From the NCBI GenBank assembly GCA_963817135.1, contig CAWFNG010000018.1:62001-126000 (forward strand): DNA of 64,000 bases, read 5' to 3'. The DNA is from VAZQ01 sp963817135 (GTDB taxonomy: Bacteria > Pseudomonadota > Alphaproteobacteria > Rhizobiales > Xanthobacteraceae). Positions 43,868 through 52,657 of this stretch are shown piece after piece. Both the position numbers and the translations under genes were made by a program. The first letter of the stretch is position 1. Every line of letters starts with the position of its first letter. The notes below the pieces were generated by a model that saw nothing but the letters and a program-made list of their open reading frames with translations, was not told the DNA's origin and did not search any database.

Positions 43868-44332
43868 ATGAAGTGGATCACCCGCGAGCGCGTCAAGGTC
43901 GATCGCGTCGCCTGCCCCTGGCTCATCAAGAAATTCGTCGACGAGGACGCGCAGTTCATTTTTGTTCCCGCCGACAAGGTGATGGACGAGGCCAGGCGAC
44001 TCGACGCCATTCCCTATGACGTGAAAAACGTCGAACTCGGACATCACGGCAAGGAGTGCTCATTCGAAGCGATTCTGAAAAAATACAAGCTGACCAGTGA
44101 CCCCGCGCTCGTGCTCCTCGGCAGGATCGTGAACGGTGCCGACACCGACAACAGCCTCTACCAGCAGCCGGAGGGACCGGGGCTCGAGGCGATCGCGGAA
44201 GGCTTTCGCCACCTCGGCTTCAAGGATGATCATGCCGTGAACGCGGCCGAGTGGATCGTCTATGATGCGCTCTACGCCTACTGTCAGGAGATGGTGCGGC
44301 AAGGCAAGCGCAATGGTGATTTTGTAGCGTAG
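43868..44332 (+). CDS. Stand-alone ChrB-domain protein, last gene of the operon
   Basis: A 154-residue ChrB C-terminal domain protein: KWITRERVKVDRVACPWLIK, DEDAQFIFVPADKVMDEARR, CSFEAILKKYKLTSDPALVL and LEAIAEGFRHLGFKDDH. It closely resembles the copy at 25352, both lacking the rhodanese. The ATG at 43868 has GGAGGAATCAG upstream. It follows the DUF1080-like gene by 65 bases, within operon distance. A weakness is the change of the R-G-A-D motif to N-G-A-D (IVNGADTDN). Confidence 0.85.
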   Translation: MKWITRERVKVDRVACPWLIKKFVDEDAQFIFVPADKVMDEARRLDAIPYDVKNVELGHHGKECSFEAILKKYKLTSDPALVLLGRIVNGADTDNSLYQQPEGPGLEAIAEGFRHLGFKDDHAVNAAEWIVYDALYAYCQEMVRQGKRNGDFVA

Positions 44333-44584
44333 CATTTGCGTCCGGAAACGCCTCGGGGTCATTGGCGCCCTCTCGATATACCAACGGCGCCAATCTCCGC
44401 CGCCTGCAACCCGTCGCTCGCCAACTCTTCAGTCACTCAGATGATGGGCTGATGGCGCCCCGCATTGCTGGCAGCTCATCGGCCGCCTTCGGTGAAGCTC
44501 TGCGCCTTGTGCGGCCCGTCGAAGGTTCTCACGGCCTAGGCGACTGCAGACTCCCCGGCATCCCTCGAAAATCATGTCATGAGA

Positions 44585-44618
44585 CATATTAGGGCTGCCC
44601 TGAGAAATGATGCTTTGC
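44585..44618 (+). promoter_or_regulatory. LysR-type operator, copy 4
   Basis: CATATTAGGGCTGCCCTGAG then AAATGATGCTTTGC. It is the closest match to the copy at 25233 over the whole 34 bases. It lies about 100 bases before the exported protein at 44716, with no lysR gene at this spot, so it may be targeted by one of the three regulators in trans. The rest of 44333-44715 holds no gene. Confidence 0.6.
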
Positions 44619-44715
44619 ACTCGGCGATCTGAACCTCATTTTCAAGCGGATCGCGATGGTGAGGATAGTCCCGTCAAGACATGCCTTCATCGCAGCTAAC
44701 GCTGGAATTGATGGA

Positions 44716-45078
44716 ATGACAAAAACCGCGTCATTGGCGCTGCTCGTAATGCTCGTACTCTTCCAACCGAAGTCGAGCAGCGGCCAGAATATCTGCAGGC
44801 CCGCCATCGCCGTTGAAAGCGCGCAGTTTGGATCGGTCCAGGCGCAACAACGAGTGTGGAAAGGAATGCTGTCGATCGATGCCCGTCAGTGTGCGACCGC
44901 TTCCGGCGCCTTTGAACTCGGTTTTATACGAGAAAAGGAGAATGCTCCTGACCTGCAATTTGTCGAACACTTGACCTGGACTGCGGGGCAAATGGAGGTT
45001 TCGGTGAATTTCTGGGAGGACGAATTCGCTGCCAAGTATTGGATTCACAAAGTGGCGCCTTGCCCCTGCCGCCAGTAA
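44716..45078 (+). CDS. Small exported protein behind an operator
   Basis: A 120-residue protein with a signal peptide (MTKTASLALLVMLVLFQPKS) and a mature domain NICRPAIAVESAQFGSVQAQ, ARQCATASGAFELGFIREKE and DLQFVEHLTWTAGQMEVSVN, ending PCPCRQ. The five cysteines suggest disulphide bonds. ATG at 44656 is an alternative start. No family is named. It lies downstream of a LysR-type operator copy, so it is a likely target of the GcvA-like regulators. Confidence 0.6.
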   Translation: MTKTASLALLVMLVLFQPKSSSGQNICRPAIAVESAQFGSVQAQQRVWKGMLSIDARQCATASGAFELGFIREKENAPDLQFVEHLTWTAGQMEVSVNFWEDEFAAKYWIHKVAPCPCRQ

Positions 45079-45198
45079 GGGGCTCTTTGCTGGCTGCCGC
45101 CAATCTTCGTCTTAGGCTTTTGGCAATAGTTGACGGATTATATCGTTAACCGGGCCTGTAGGCCTCGGCGCTGTCATCTCGAGTTCAAGAGACATTCA

Positions 45199-45528
45199 AT
45201 GGACGATATAAAGGTCGAAAAGGCTACTGAACCGGAACAGGCGACCCCCGTCGAAGCCGGAGCCGCGACGCCCGGCAAAATCGAGGCAGAGCTTCCAGTC
45301 CAGGACATTGTGCCGCTCGTCAACAAAGTTGTAGCTCCGCCTGTCGCAGAAATATCCCGGTTGATCGATGAGATGAAGGAAGCGAAAACTCATCTCGAGA
45401 CGGAGGGCGAGCGTATCCAGCGCGTAGTTGAGCGTTATCTGCAACTCAATGAGAACACCGTCGAGTCCGTAAAAATCATCGCCGCCGCCGTCACTGAATG
45501 GCGTACCGAAGGGCATCCGGCGGAATAA
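45199..45528 (+). CDS. Small acidic, coiled-coil protein
   Basis: A 109-residue protein with a glutamate and proline-rich N-terminus (TEPEQATPVEAGAATPGKIE) and a long helix (VAEISRLIDEMKEAKTHLET, ERIQRVVERYLQLNENTVES) that would form a coiled coil. No signal peptide. The ATG at 45199 follows a weak AAGAGA site. No family is recognised. It stands alone between the exported protein and the VOC gene. Confidence 0.6.
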   Translation: MDDIKVEKATEPEQATPVEAGAATPGKIEAELPVQDIVPLVNKVVAPPVAEISRLIDEMKEAKTHLETEGERIQRVVERYLQLNENTVESVKIIAAAVTEWRTEGHPAE

Positions 45529-45747
45529 AATCCGATGACGCCTGTACGGGTCGTACGCTGAAACGACCCTGGCAAAGCCGGGCTTCGCCCTCGCTCAATC
45601 CTTCCGCCTTTGCCACGGTGGAGCGTCGAGCAATAACCGCATTGGTGCGCAACTGAAATCCTGATGCGGTACATTTCCCTCAACTTTAGCATCCAACGCT
45701 TGAAGCGCGTGACGATGGGGCATATCTCCGCCTGAAAGGAGAGTGCC

Positions 45748-46200
45748 ATGCCGCAACGAAAGAAAGCACGCGCCGTCGGTTTCAACCATGTCACTCTCGA
45801 AGTCGGCGACATTGAAGAGGCTTTGGCGTTCTATGGCCGATTGTTCGATTTCAAGCTTCGCGGCAAGAGCAAGACGTCGGCGTTCATCGATTTAGGCGAC
45901 CAGTTCCTTGCGTTGCAGAAAGGCCGTAAACAGCCAGCTGACGACGGCCGTCACTTTGGCCTTGTGGTCGATGACAAGGAAGCAGTTCGCAAGGCATTGT
46001 CGGATGCAGGCATTGAGCCGCTACCCGGCCCTTTTCTCGATTTCCTCGACCCATGGGGTAACCGCATCGAGATCGTGCCCTACGACAACATCCAATTCAC
46101 CAAGGCGCCGAACATCTTGCGCGGCATGGGACTCGCGCATTTGTCAAAGACTACGCGAGCGATCAAAGAGCTTACCGATAAGGGCATGGCGCCGAGCTGA
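45748..46200 (+). CDS. VOC (glyoxalase/bleomycin-resistance) family protein
   Basis: A 150-residue protein with one VOC module. FNHVTLEVGDIEEALAFYGR opens it and FLDPWGNRIEIVPYDN closes it; His in FNHV and Glu in RIEIV are probable metal ligands, as in glyoxalase-fold dioxygenases and lyases. AAAGGAGAG precedes the ATG. The reaction is not identified. It is not clearly part of an operon. Confidence 0.85.
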   Translation: MPQRKKARAVGFNHVTLEVGDIEEALAFYGRLFDFKLRGKSKTSAFIDLGDQFLALQKGRKQPADDGRHFGLVVDDKEAVRKALSDAGIEPLPGPFLDFLDPWGNRIEIVPYDNIQFTKAPNILRGMGLAHLSKTTRAIKELTDKGMAPS

Positions 46201-46694
46201 TGGAAACAAGCAATTGGGCGAGGATGATCGCCCGAATGCGCCGCCACTAACAGTTCTCTCGGCCGAGGTAATAGCGCGCGCGCATTGGTGATCCGAAGGG
46301 GCGTTAATCCACTGGTGCGCCGGTCAGAACAAAACTGCGAACGCTTATATTATTGAAAATTGCGATATAAATTGCACTCGGGGAAGACAGTTTGCCGGGC
46401 AAGCTCGACTAGACGTGCATCGATGGCGCTGCCCACGCTTCCTGGATTCTCGCTGTCTCCCGGGCATTGTTTCAATGCGAGATTGGGCATTAGCCCGCAA
46501 GATTTCGGGCCGACATGTAGCCCCATGTTGGTATGTCTGCTCATTGATGCGAACCGGCTGTTGCTGCTGCGCTGCGGTAACTTCGGTTCATGACCCTTAA
46601 CTGACTTAGGCTGGATTGAAATGCCGCAGCGCACCGAGCCACTGACTTGATGCTCGCCAATCCGTTATGCTGTCACGCTGGCTAGGAGCAGCGG
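46201..46694. other. Intergenic stretch without a supported gene
   Basis: About 500 bases with short open frames on both strands, none with a ribosome site or recognisable product. No hairpin or repeat of note was seen. Confidence 0.45.
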
Positions 46695-47083
46695 ATGCAT
46701 TTCGATCGGTTGAGGAGACGCGAGTTAATCACGCTTATTGGAGGCGCGATGGTGTGGCCGCTCGCGGGGCCGCGCAGCAACCTGCAACGCCTGTGACCCC
46801 GAGAGAGTCGTCACCCGATCCTATGTTTGTTAGAGCAATAGCAGCCGTGAATGAGAAATTAAAAGATCCTCAATCAGCCCGCTACGGCGATATGGTGAGA
46901 AAGGTCGGGCCAAATGTGAACGGTAGGCCGGCGGAAGTTGTATGTGGAAGCGTGAGCGAAAAAGACTTTTTCCGCGATCGCCCATTTGCATATTTCATCG
47001 CGGATGGAGCCACTTTCGTAGGAGGGACAAATCCCCATCCTGAAGATGTCGCCCAAATCTTCTATGGACGTTTCTGCAAGTAG
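46695..47083 (+). CDS. Exported small protein with a Tat-like leader, one frameshift
   Basis: ATG at 46695 follows TAGGAG and codes for FDRLRRRELITLIGGAMVWP, the leader used by COG2984 binding proteins. A one-base deletion in a run of G near 46768 shifts the frame; the natural continuation AAQQPATPVTPRESSPDPMF and VNEKLKDPQSARYGDMVRKV, GRPAEVVCGSVSEKDFF, FYGRFCK lies in the frame starting at 46667. If the shift is corrected, the product is a 129-residue exported protein of a small family found in this group. The domain after the leader is not COG2984, so the leader has been joined to another domain. Confidence 0.6.
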
Positions 47084-47173
47084 CATGATCCACGCTCGAC
47101 CGGGTTAGTGCAGGAGCCACCCCAAGGCGGTCAGTCGGTGAGATTCGTTCGTTTTATCGCGGTGGAGCAGGGC

Positions 47174-48451
47174 ATGCCGGTTGAGAAGATAGATACACTT
47201 GTCGTGGGCGGCGGGCAGGCCGGCATCGCCATGAGCGAACATCTGAGCGTGAACGGCGTGCCGCACTTCGTTCTCGAGCGGAACCGGGTCGCTGAGCGCT
47301 GGCGCACGGCAAGATGGGACTCGTTGGTGACGAACGGCCCCGCGTGGCACGATCGCTTTCCAGGTCTCACCTTCAGCGATGTCGACAAGAGTGTTGGGCC
47401 AGACGATTTTCCACTCAAGGAAACCGTTGCAGACTATCTGGTCGCTTACGCGAAGAAGATTGCGGCGCCTGTCCGGTGCGGAGTTGAGGTTTTGAAGGTC
47501 GAGAGGAAGGCCGGGCAGTGCGGTTTCCGCATAGAGACATCTACGTGCGTGATTGAGGCCCACAGAGTCGTGGCCGCGACCGGCTCGTTCCAGCGCCCGA
47601 TCGTGCCTGCCATGGTGCCCGCCGAAACAGGCGTGATGCAGATGCACTCGACCGCATACCGCAACCCGGCTCAACTGCCCGATGGCGCAGTGCTGGTAGT
47701 CGGCTCAGGCTCCTCCGGAACCCAGATCGCCGAAGAGCTTCTCGAAGCAGGACGGAAGGTCTTCCTTTCGGTGGGGCCGCACGAGCGTCCGCCACGGGCC
47801 TATCGCGGGCGGGACTACTGTTGGTGGTTGGGCGTTCTTGGAAAGTGGGATGCGGCTGCCCAGGAGGCCGGGAAGGAGCACGTGACGATTGCAGTGAGCG
47901 GAGCGCATGGCGGACACACGATCGATTTTCGTCTCCTGGCCACGAAGGGGATTACCCTGGTCGGCCGCACGGAGGCCTGCAGCAGCGGCGTAATGAGGTT
48001 TGCGCCGGACCTGGTCGAAAACCTCAGGAAGGGAGACGCGAATTTGCTCTCCGTGCTGGACGAAGCCGACGCCTACGTCGCACGAAATGGTCTCGAATTG
48101 CCGGAAGAGCCGGAAGCGCGTCGTACGGTGCTGGATGCGGACTGCGTAAGGAACCCCATCCTCTCGCTCGACCTCGCTGGTGCGGGCATTGCGACGATTA
48201 TCTGGGCGACCGGTTTCACGACCGACTACAGCTGGCTCAAGGTCGACACCTTCGACGAGAAGGGCAGGCCCCGGCATCAGCGCGGCGTTTCAGCAGAGTC
48301 AGGGATTTATTTTCTGGGGCTGCCCTGGCAATCGCGACGAGGATCCAGTTTCATCTGGGGCGTGTGGCACGACGCCAAGTATCTCGCGGACCAGATCGCG
48401 ATCCAGCGTAACTACATCGCGTATCACGAAGCGGCATCCCGCCGACGATGA
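47174..48451 (+). CDS. Flavin-containing monooxygenase (CzcO-like)
   Basis: A 425-residue NAD(P)/FAD oxidoreductase. The first Rossmann motif is TLVVGGGQAGIAMSEHL, followed by the FMO region ERWRTARWDSLVTNGP; the second is VLVVGSGSSGTQIAEELL for NADP; the C-terminal ATGF motif is IIWATGFTTDYSWLK. Members oxygenate soft nucleophiles or act on ketones. The ATG at 47174 opens the FAD motif. CzcO homologues are often near metal genes, but the name is historical and the substrate is unknown. Single gene, not clearly in an operon. Confidence 0.85.
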   Translation: MPVEKIDTLVVGGGQAGIAMSEHLSVNGVPHFVLERNRVAERWRTARWDSLVTNGPAWHDRFPGLTFSDVDKSVGPDDFPLKETVADYLVAYAKKIAAPVRCGVEVLKVERKAGQCGFRIETSTCVIEAHRVVAATGSFQRPIVPAMVPAETGVMQMHSTAYRNPAQLPDGAVLVVGSGSSGTQIAEELLEAGRKVFLSVGPHERPPRAYRGRDYCWWLGVLGKWDAAAQEAGKEHVTIAVSGAHGGHTIDFRLLATKGITLVGRTEACSSGVMRFAPDLVENLRKGDANLLSVLDEADAYVARNGLELPEEPEARRTVLDADCVRNPILSLDLAGAGIATIIWATGFTTDYSWLKVDTFDEKGRPRHQRGVSAESGIYFLGLPWQSRRGSSFIWGVWHDAKYLADQIAIQRNYIAYHEAASRRR

Positions 48452-48563
48452 GGCGCTGCTTTCCAGTGAGTGACGCAAGCTGCCCGCTGTGCGGAAAACC
48501 TTTGAATGTCGATGCCCGCCGCCCTGCGGCTGCTATCTTTAACAAACGATTACGGTGGCTCAG

Positions 48564-48737
48564 ATGGCCCACAAACGCATTCGCAAGTTCAACACCAAGC
48601 ACACATATCCCGAGCAGAAACTCGATAACGATCTTGCCCAGGCGGTGGTGACGCAAGGCGGCAAGATCGTCTGGCTGCGCGGGCAGTGCGCCCAAAATCT
48701 CGACGACGCCGTCAGCATCGACAGTCAAACGATGTTC
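48564..48737 (+). pseudogene. RidA-family N-terminal remnant
   Basis: MAHKRIRKFNTKHTYPEQKL and AQAVVTQGGKIVWLRGQCAQ match the start of a RidA (YjgF) protein, but after NLDDAVSI the family sequence stops and a short run leads into the VOC gene. Only about 58 of the usual 130 residues remain. It is in frame with the downstream VOC protein but separated from it by the VOC ribosome site. Confidence 0.7.
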
Positions 48738-48827
48738 GCTCCCCACGCTGCCTTCGCAGATTGTATAATGACACAGCGCGGGAAGCCCGATCGAATCCCG
48801 GCGGAATTCCGAACAGGAGGACAGGCA

Positions 48828-49310
48828 ATGGAAGGTGTCATCTCAAAATTGCTCCAGGATTTCGAACATGGAAAAATGAACCGGCGGCAGCTCATTCAGA
48901 GCTTGAGCCTCGCAGCAGCCGCGGCGGCCGGGATAGCGCCGGCAGCCAGGGCCGCGGGCAAGCCGCTCGAGGCCCTCTACGTCAACCACATCTCTTATGA
49001 GGTGAACGATTATAAGAAGGTCCGCGACTTCTATGTGGATCTCCTGGGCATGAAGGTCACTGAAGACGACGGAAAGCAGTGCCGCCTGGTGTTCGGCAAT
49101 AACATGCTGATTCCCCGGAACCGGGCTGGCGGCGGACCTGCCAAAGTGGACCACATCGCCTACACCGTTACGAACTGGGACGCGGAGAAGGATGGGTTGG
49201 AGGAGGAGCTGAAACGCCGCGGTTTGCAGTACAGGGGGAGCGCCAAGACGAGCTTCCACGTCAAGGATCCGGAGGGGATGGGAGTACAGTTCGGCGGATT
49301 GCATCAATGA
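48828..49310 (+). CDS. Tat-exported VOC family protein
   Basis: A 160-residue protein. The leader MNRRQLIQSLSLAAAAAAGI is Tat-like, and an extra N-terminal segment (MEGVISKLLQDFEHGK) precedes it, as in several Tat-exported VOC proteins. The VOC module begins VNHISYEVNDYKKVRDFYVD and ends SFHVKDPEGMGVQFGGL. CAGGAGGACAGGC precedes the ATG. It is exported and probably binds a metal via His in NHIS and Glu in DPEGM. The gene for the alpha/beta hydrolase starts about 130 bases downstream. Confidence 0.8.
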   Translation: MEGVISKLLQDFEHGKMNRRQLIQSLSLAAAAAAGIAPAARAAGKPLEALYVNHISYEVNDYKKVRDFYVDLLGMKVTEDDGKQCRLVFGNNMLIPRNRAGGGPAKVDHIAYTVTNWDAEKDGLEEELKRRGLQYRGSAKTSFHVKDPEGMGVQFGGLHQ

Positions 49311-49436
49311 TCAGCCCGCAGCGAGAGCTTGTGCTACAGTGTCGTGGCGCCCACCGGAGATCCCGGAAGTTATCAGTCCAATGATGGGGCGCCGGGGCCG
49401 AGCGCATGCCGCGACAGTCGATACGGGAGGAAGGCG

Positions 49437-50312
49437 ATGGTCGATTCAAGCCGACGCACTGTCCTGACAACAGGCACCGCGGCAGCGGCGACGGCAGCCG
49501 CACCGCAGGTGTTTGCCCAGGCGCCGCAGACAAGCGCCCCGCAAGGCGCGCCGGCGGGCGCCAAGACCGGCTACTACGAGAAGGGCAACGTCCGCATCCA
49601 CTACACTGAGATCGGCACGGGCTTTCCGCTGTTGGCGACGCCCGGCGGCGGCTTGAACTCGCGCATCGCGGTCTGGGCGAACGCGGTGATCAACATCCCG
49701 GAGGAGTTCAAGAACGACTTCCGCGTCATCACCATGGACCAGCGTAACGCCACGGGCGGCGAGTCCACCGGCCCGGTGTCGGTCGACGATCCCTGGGGCG
49801 CGTTCGCCGACGACCAGCTCGGCTTGATGGACCATCTCGGCATCCGCCAGTTCTTTTTCTTCGGCAATTGCATCGGCGGCCCGTTCGCGATGAAACTCAT
49901 GGAACGGGCGCCGCAGCGCGTCGTCGCCGCGCTGCTGAGCCAGCCGGTCGGGCACCGGCCGGAGCAGCCGGACTACATGTTCAACTCCGGACGCGACGTC
50001 TGGGCCAAGGAGTTCCGCCAGCGCCGGCGCGACGTGCCGATGGAAACGATCGAGAAATACCTGCACAGCCTCTACCGCGTGCGGCCCGATTTCGTGTACA
50101 GCGTATCGCGCGACTTCGCGAAGTCGTGCCAGACGCCGATGCTGGTGCTGCCCGACGACGTGACGGCGCATCCGCTCCAGGTTTCGATCGACATCGCCTC
50201 GCTGGCGCCGAACGCCGAGATCACGGTGTTTCCTTGGAAGGATCCGCCGGAGCTGAAGGCCCGCACCATCAACCGGGCGCGCACCTTCCTGAAGCGGCAC
50301 CTGCCGGCGTAA
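49437..50312 (+). CDS. Tat-exported alpha/beta hydrolase with a cysteine nucleophile
   Basis: A 291-residue enzyme. The leader SRRTVLTTGTAAAATAAAPQ is Tat-like. The hydrolase core has IHYTEIGTGFPLLATPGGGL, FRVITMDQRNATGGES and the nucleophile elbow FFGNCIGGPFAM, where Cys145 takes the place of the usual serine. The acid and histidine are probably Asp in LVLPDDVTAH and His in the same segment. Cysteine nucleophiles occur in dienelactone hydrolases, but the surroundings here are not of that family. GGGAGGAAGGCG precedes the ATG. Substrate unknown. Confidence 0.8.
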   Translation: MVDSSRRTVLTTGTAAAATAAAPQVFAQAPQTSAPQGAPAGAKTGYYEKGNVRIHYTEIGTGFPLLATPGGGLNSRIAVWANAVINIPEEFKNDFRVITMDQRNATGGESTGPVSVDDPWGAFADDQLGLMDHLGIRQFFFFGNCIGGPFAMKLMERAPQRVVAALLSQPVGHRPEQPDYMFNSGRDVWAKEFRQRRRDVPMETIEKYLHSLYRVRPDFVYSVSRDFAKSCQTPMLVLPDDVTAHPLQVSIDIASLAPNAEITVFPWKDPPELKARTINRARTFLKRHLPA

Positions 50313-50337
50313 GCCCCGACGTATTGTTTTGTAGACG

Positions 50338-50371
50338 GCGGCCCGCGGAGCGCTTCGCTCAGGCGGGCCGC
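50338..50371 (+). terminator. Probable terminator after the hydrolase gene
   Basis: GCGGCCCGC and GCGGGCCGC form a 9-base stem around a 16-base loop, 26 bases after the stop, followed by CGTTTC. The T run is short, so the call is moderate. Confidence 0.5.
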
Positions 50372-50572
50372 GCGTTTCACCGCTCCTCGTCGCGGGTGAC
50401 GTTATCGCGACACCATCCGGCCCGTGCGGTTTGAGCTTGCGGGCAGGCTGCGAACATTCCGTTCGACGCGGCTACTGGGTGAGCTCGCGAGAGGGGCTTA
50501 GTCCGTGGCCGAGTAATTCATCCTAGCCACGACTTTACCCCGCGATCTTTACCCTCCTAACAGGCCACAGTA

Positions 50573-52657
50573 GTGTCTGCGGCATCAGCCAATCCACCCG
50601 CCTTGGAAGCCCGAGCAGTGGAGCTTCTTCAATTCAAGTACCGCGCGTTCTTGAGCTATAGCCACCGCGACAAAGCATGGGGCAAGTGGCTGCATTCGGC
50701 GCTCGAGCGCTATCGCATCGACCCTGATCTTGTCGGCCGCAACACTACTGCCGGAGTTGTGCCAAAGACCTTACGGCCAATTTTTCGCGACCGGGACGAT
50801 TTTTCCGCCGGCCACTCACTGACGGATGAAACCTCACGCGCACTCGCAGCGTCGCAGTTCCTCGTCGTGATCTGCTCGCCCAATGCCGCTCGCAGCAAAT
50901 ACGTGAACGAAGAAATCCGCCGCTTCAAGGCGTTGGGTCGTTCCGATCAAATTCTTCCGGTCATTGTCGATGGCGAGCCCGGCGACCCCGAACGCGAGAG
51001 CTTTCCGCTTGCGCTACGCTGCAAGCTCGGCCCGGATGGCAATCCCACTACCGAACCCGATGAGTTGATCGCAGCCGACGCCCGGCCCGAGGGCGATGAC
51101 AAGTCCCTGGCGCTGTCAAAGGTCATTGCCGGCCTGCTGGGGGTCAGTCTGGACGAGATTGTGCGGCGGGCCGATCAGGCGCGAAGGCGCCACACACGGC
51201 TTCTCGGCGCGCTCGTCATCCTATTCCTCGTCCTTGCCGTCGCAGCAAGCGGCAGCGCCTGGTTTGCCTATCGTCAGCTTCTGGTTTCCAACGCGCGGTT
51301 GGAATCCGCAATCGACGCCTATGCTCTGGTGAGCCAGGCGATGGCAAAGGTGAGCCGCAAAACCAGCCCCTCCCAACTGCTGGCCAGTGCCGAGAATGCC
51401 CTCACGAACCTGTTCGACCAGAGCGCCAATACTGCCAGGCAGCAATTGCGGAAAGCGACGCTGCTCATCAGTTTCGTCGATGCTTACCAGTCCATCGGCG
51501 CCACCGAGGAGGCAAGAAAACGCGGAGATCAGGCCCGAGCTATTCTGTCAGATCTCCTCAAGCGGAGACCGGAGGATTCCGCCCTGCAACTCGACCTTGC
51601 AAGCGCCTACGAACACATCGCCGATGTCTTGAAGCTGCAAGGCGATTTGCCCGGCACTCTTGATAGCTTGCGTTCTGCATTGGCCATGCGTGAACGCGCC
51701 CAGGCGGCTTCCGCCAACCCCGCAGTACTGATCGATCTCGCGCTCTCGTTCAATGCCTTGGGTGAATCGCTTCAGTCGAAGGGGGACCTCGATACAGCTT
51801 TGGAAACGTTCCAACAGGGACTTGCAGTCGCCAAGCGCGCCATATCCGACAACCAGTTTGATTCCGAGCAACAGTATGCGCTCTCGCGCATCTTGACCAG
51901 CATCGGCAACCTATACGGCGTGCGCGATAGGCAGGCGAAGAGCCTTGACTATTACGAACAGGCGCTTGCCATCAGGAAGCGGCTGGCGGCGAACAATTCG
52001 GCCAATCCGCAGTGGCAACGTCTCCTTTCATGGTCGTACAGCTGGGTCGGAGATTCGCTGCAGACCCAGGGACAGCTTGCGCAAGCGCTGGCCATGTATC
52101 AGGAGTCCCTGGCGCTACGTCAGCAACTGGTGAACCGCTATCCAGAAAACGCGACGTGGCTCGACGATCTCGCCTGGATGCACACCTACATAGGAGACGT
52201 CCTCCTCCTGCAGCAAAATGGTCTCGACGCTCTCGATCATTACCGGATTGCGCGCACGGATTTCGAGAAACTCGTCGCGACCGATCGATTTAACCGGCGC
52301 TGGCAACGCGATCTCGCCTGGTGCATCAAAGGCACCGGCCAGGTGCTTACCGCGTTGAAAGAATACACTGCAGCGATAGAGGATTTTCGAGCGGCCATTG
52401 GCAGTTATGAACCGCTGGTGAAAAGCGCTCCTGATAACGAAGTCTGGCGCCGCGAGTTCGCCAACACCTATTTGCGGATGGGAAACACATTCAAATTGCA
52501 GGGTGACGCGACCGGAGCATCGCAATCCTATTCGGCGGCCTTGAAAATCTGCCCCCGAGACGACACCACACTCGAATGGCTCCTCTCGCTGCAAACTCCG
52601 GTGACGAGCATTGCCGACGCGCGCGCATGCCCGGCTACCGCGCCGGGATCGCTGTAA
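50573..52657 (+). CDS. TIR-TM-TPR protein
   Basis: A 694-residue protein. Residues 20-190 are a TIR domain (RAFLSYSHRDKAWGKWLHSA, IFRDRDDFSAG, VICSPNAARSKYVNEEIRRF, the last with the probable catalytic glutamate of NAD-cleaving TIR domains). Residues 208-232 form one membrane helix (LLGALVILFLVLAVAASGSA). Residues 250-660 hold about eight TPR-like repeats (SFNALGESLQSKGDLDTALE, DYYEQALAIRKRLAAN). It starts at a GTG at 50573. Such TIR-TPR proteins occur in bacteria as stress or immune sensors; this role is inferred. No other defence gene is adjacent. Confidence 0.85.
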   Translation: MSAASANPPALEARAVELLQFKYRAFLSYSHRDKAWGKWLHSALERYRIDPDLVGRNTTAGVVPKTLRPIFRDRDDFSAGHSLTDETSRALAASQFLVVICSPNAARSKYVNEEIRRFKALGRSDQILPVIVDGEPGDPERESFPLALRCKLGPDGNPTTEPDELIAADARPEGDDKSLALSKVIAGLLGVSLDEIVRRADQARRRHTRLLGALVILFLVLAVAASGSAWFAYRQLLVSNARLESAIDAYALVSQAMAKVSRKTSPSQLLASAENALTNLFDQSANTARQQLRKATLLISFVDAYQSIGATEEARKRGDQARAILSDLLKRRPEDSALQLDLASAYEHIADVLKLQGDLPGTLDSLRSALAMRERAQAASANPAVLIDLALSFNALGESLQSKGDLDTALETFQQGLAVAKRAISDNQFDSEQQYALSRILTSIGNLYGVRDRQAKSLDYYEQALAIRKRLAANNSANPQWQRLLSWSYSWVGDSLQTQGQLAQALAMYQESLALRQQLVNRYPENATWLDDLAWMHTYIGDVLLLQQNGLDALDHYRIARTDFEKLVATDRFNRRWQRDLAWCIKGTGQVLTALKEYTAAIEDFRAAIGSYEPLVKSAPDNEVWRREFANTYLRMGNTFKLQGDATGASQSYSAALKICPRDDTTLEWLLSLQTPVTSIADARACPATAPGSL

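Noticed and set aside
46350..46634. Minus-strand frame of 94 codons between the VOC gene and 46695
   Set aside because: No ribosome site and no recognisable domain; it competes with an equally featureless plus-strand frame.
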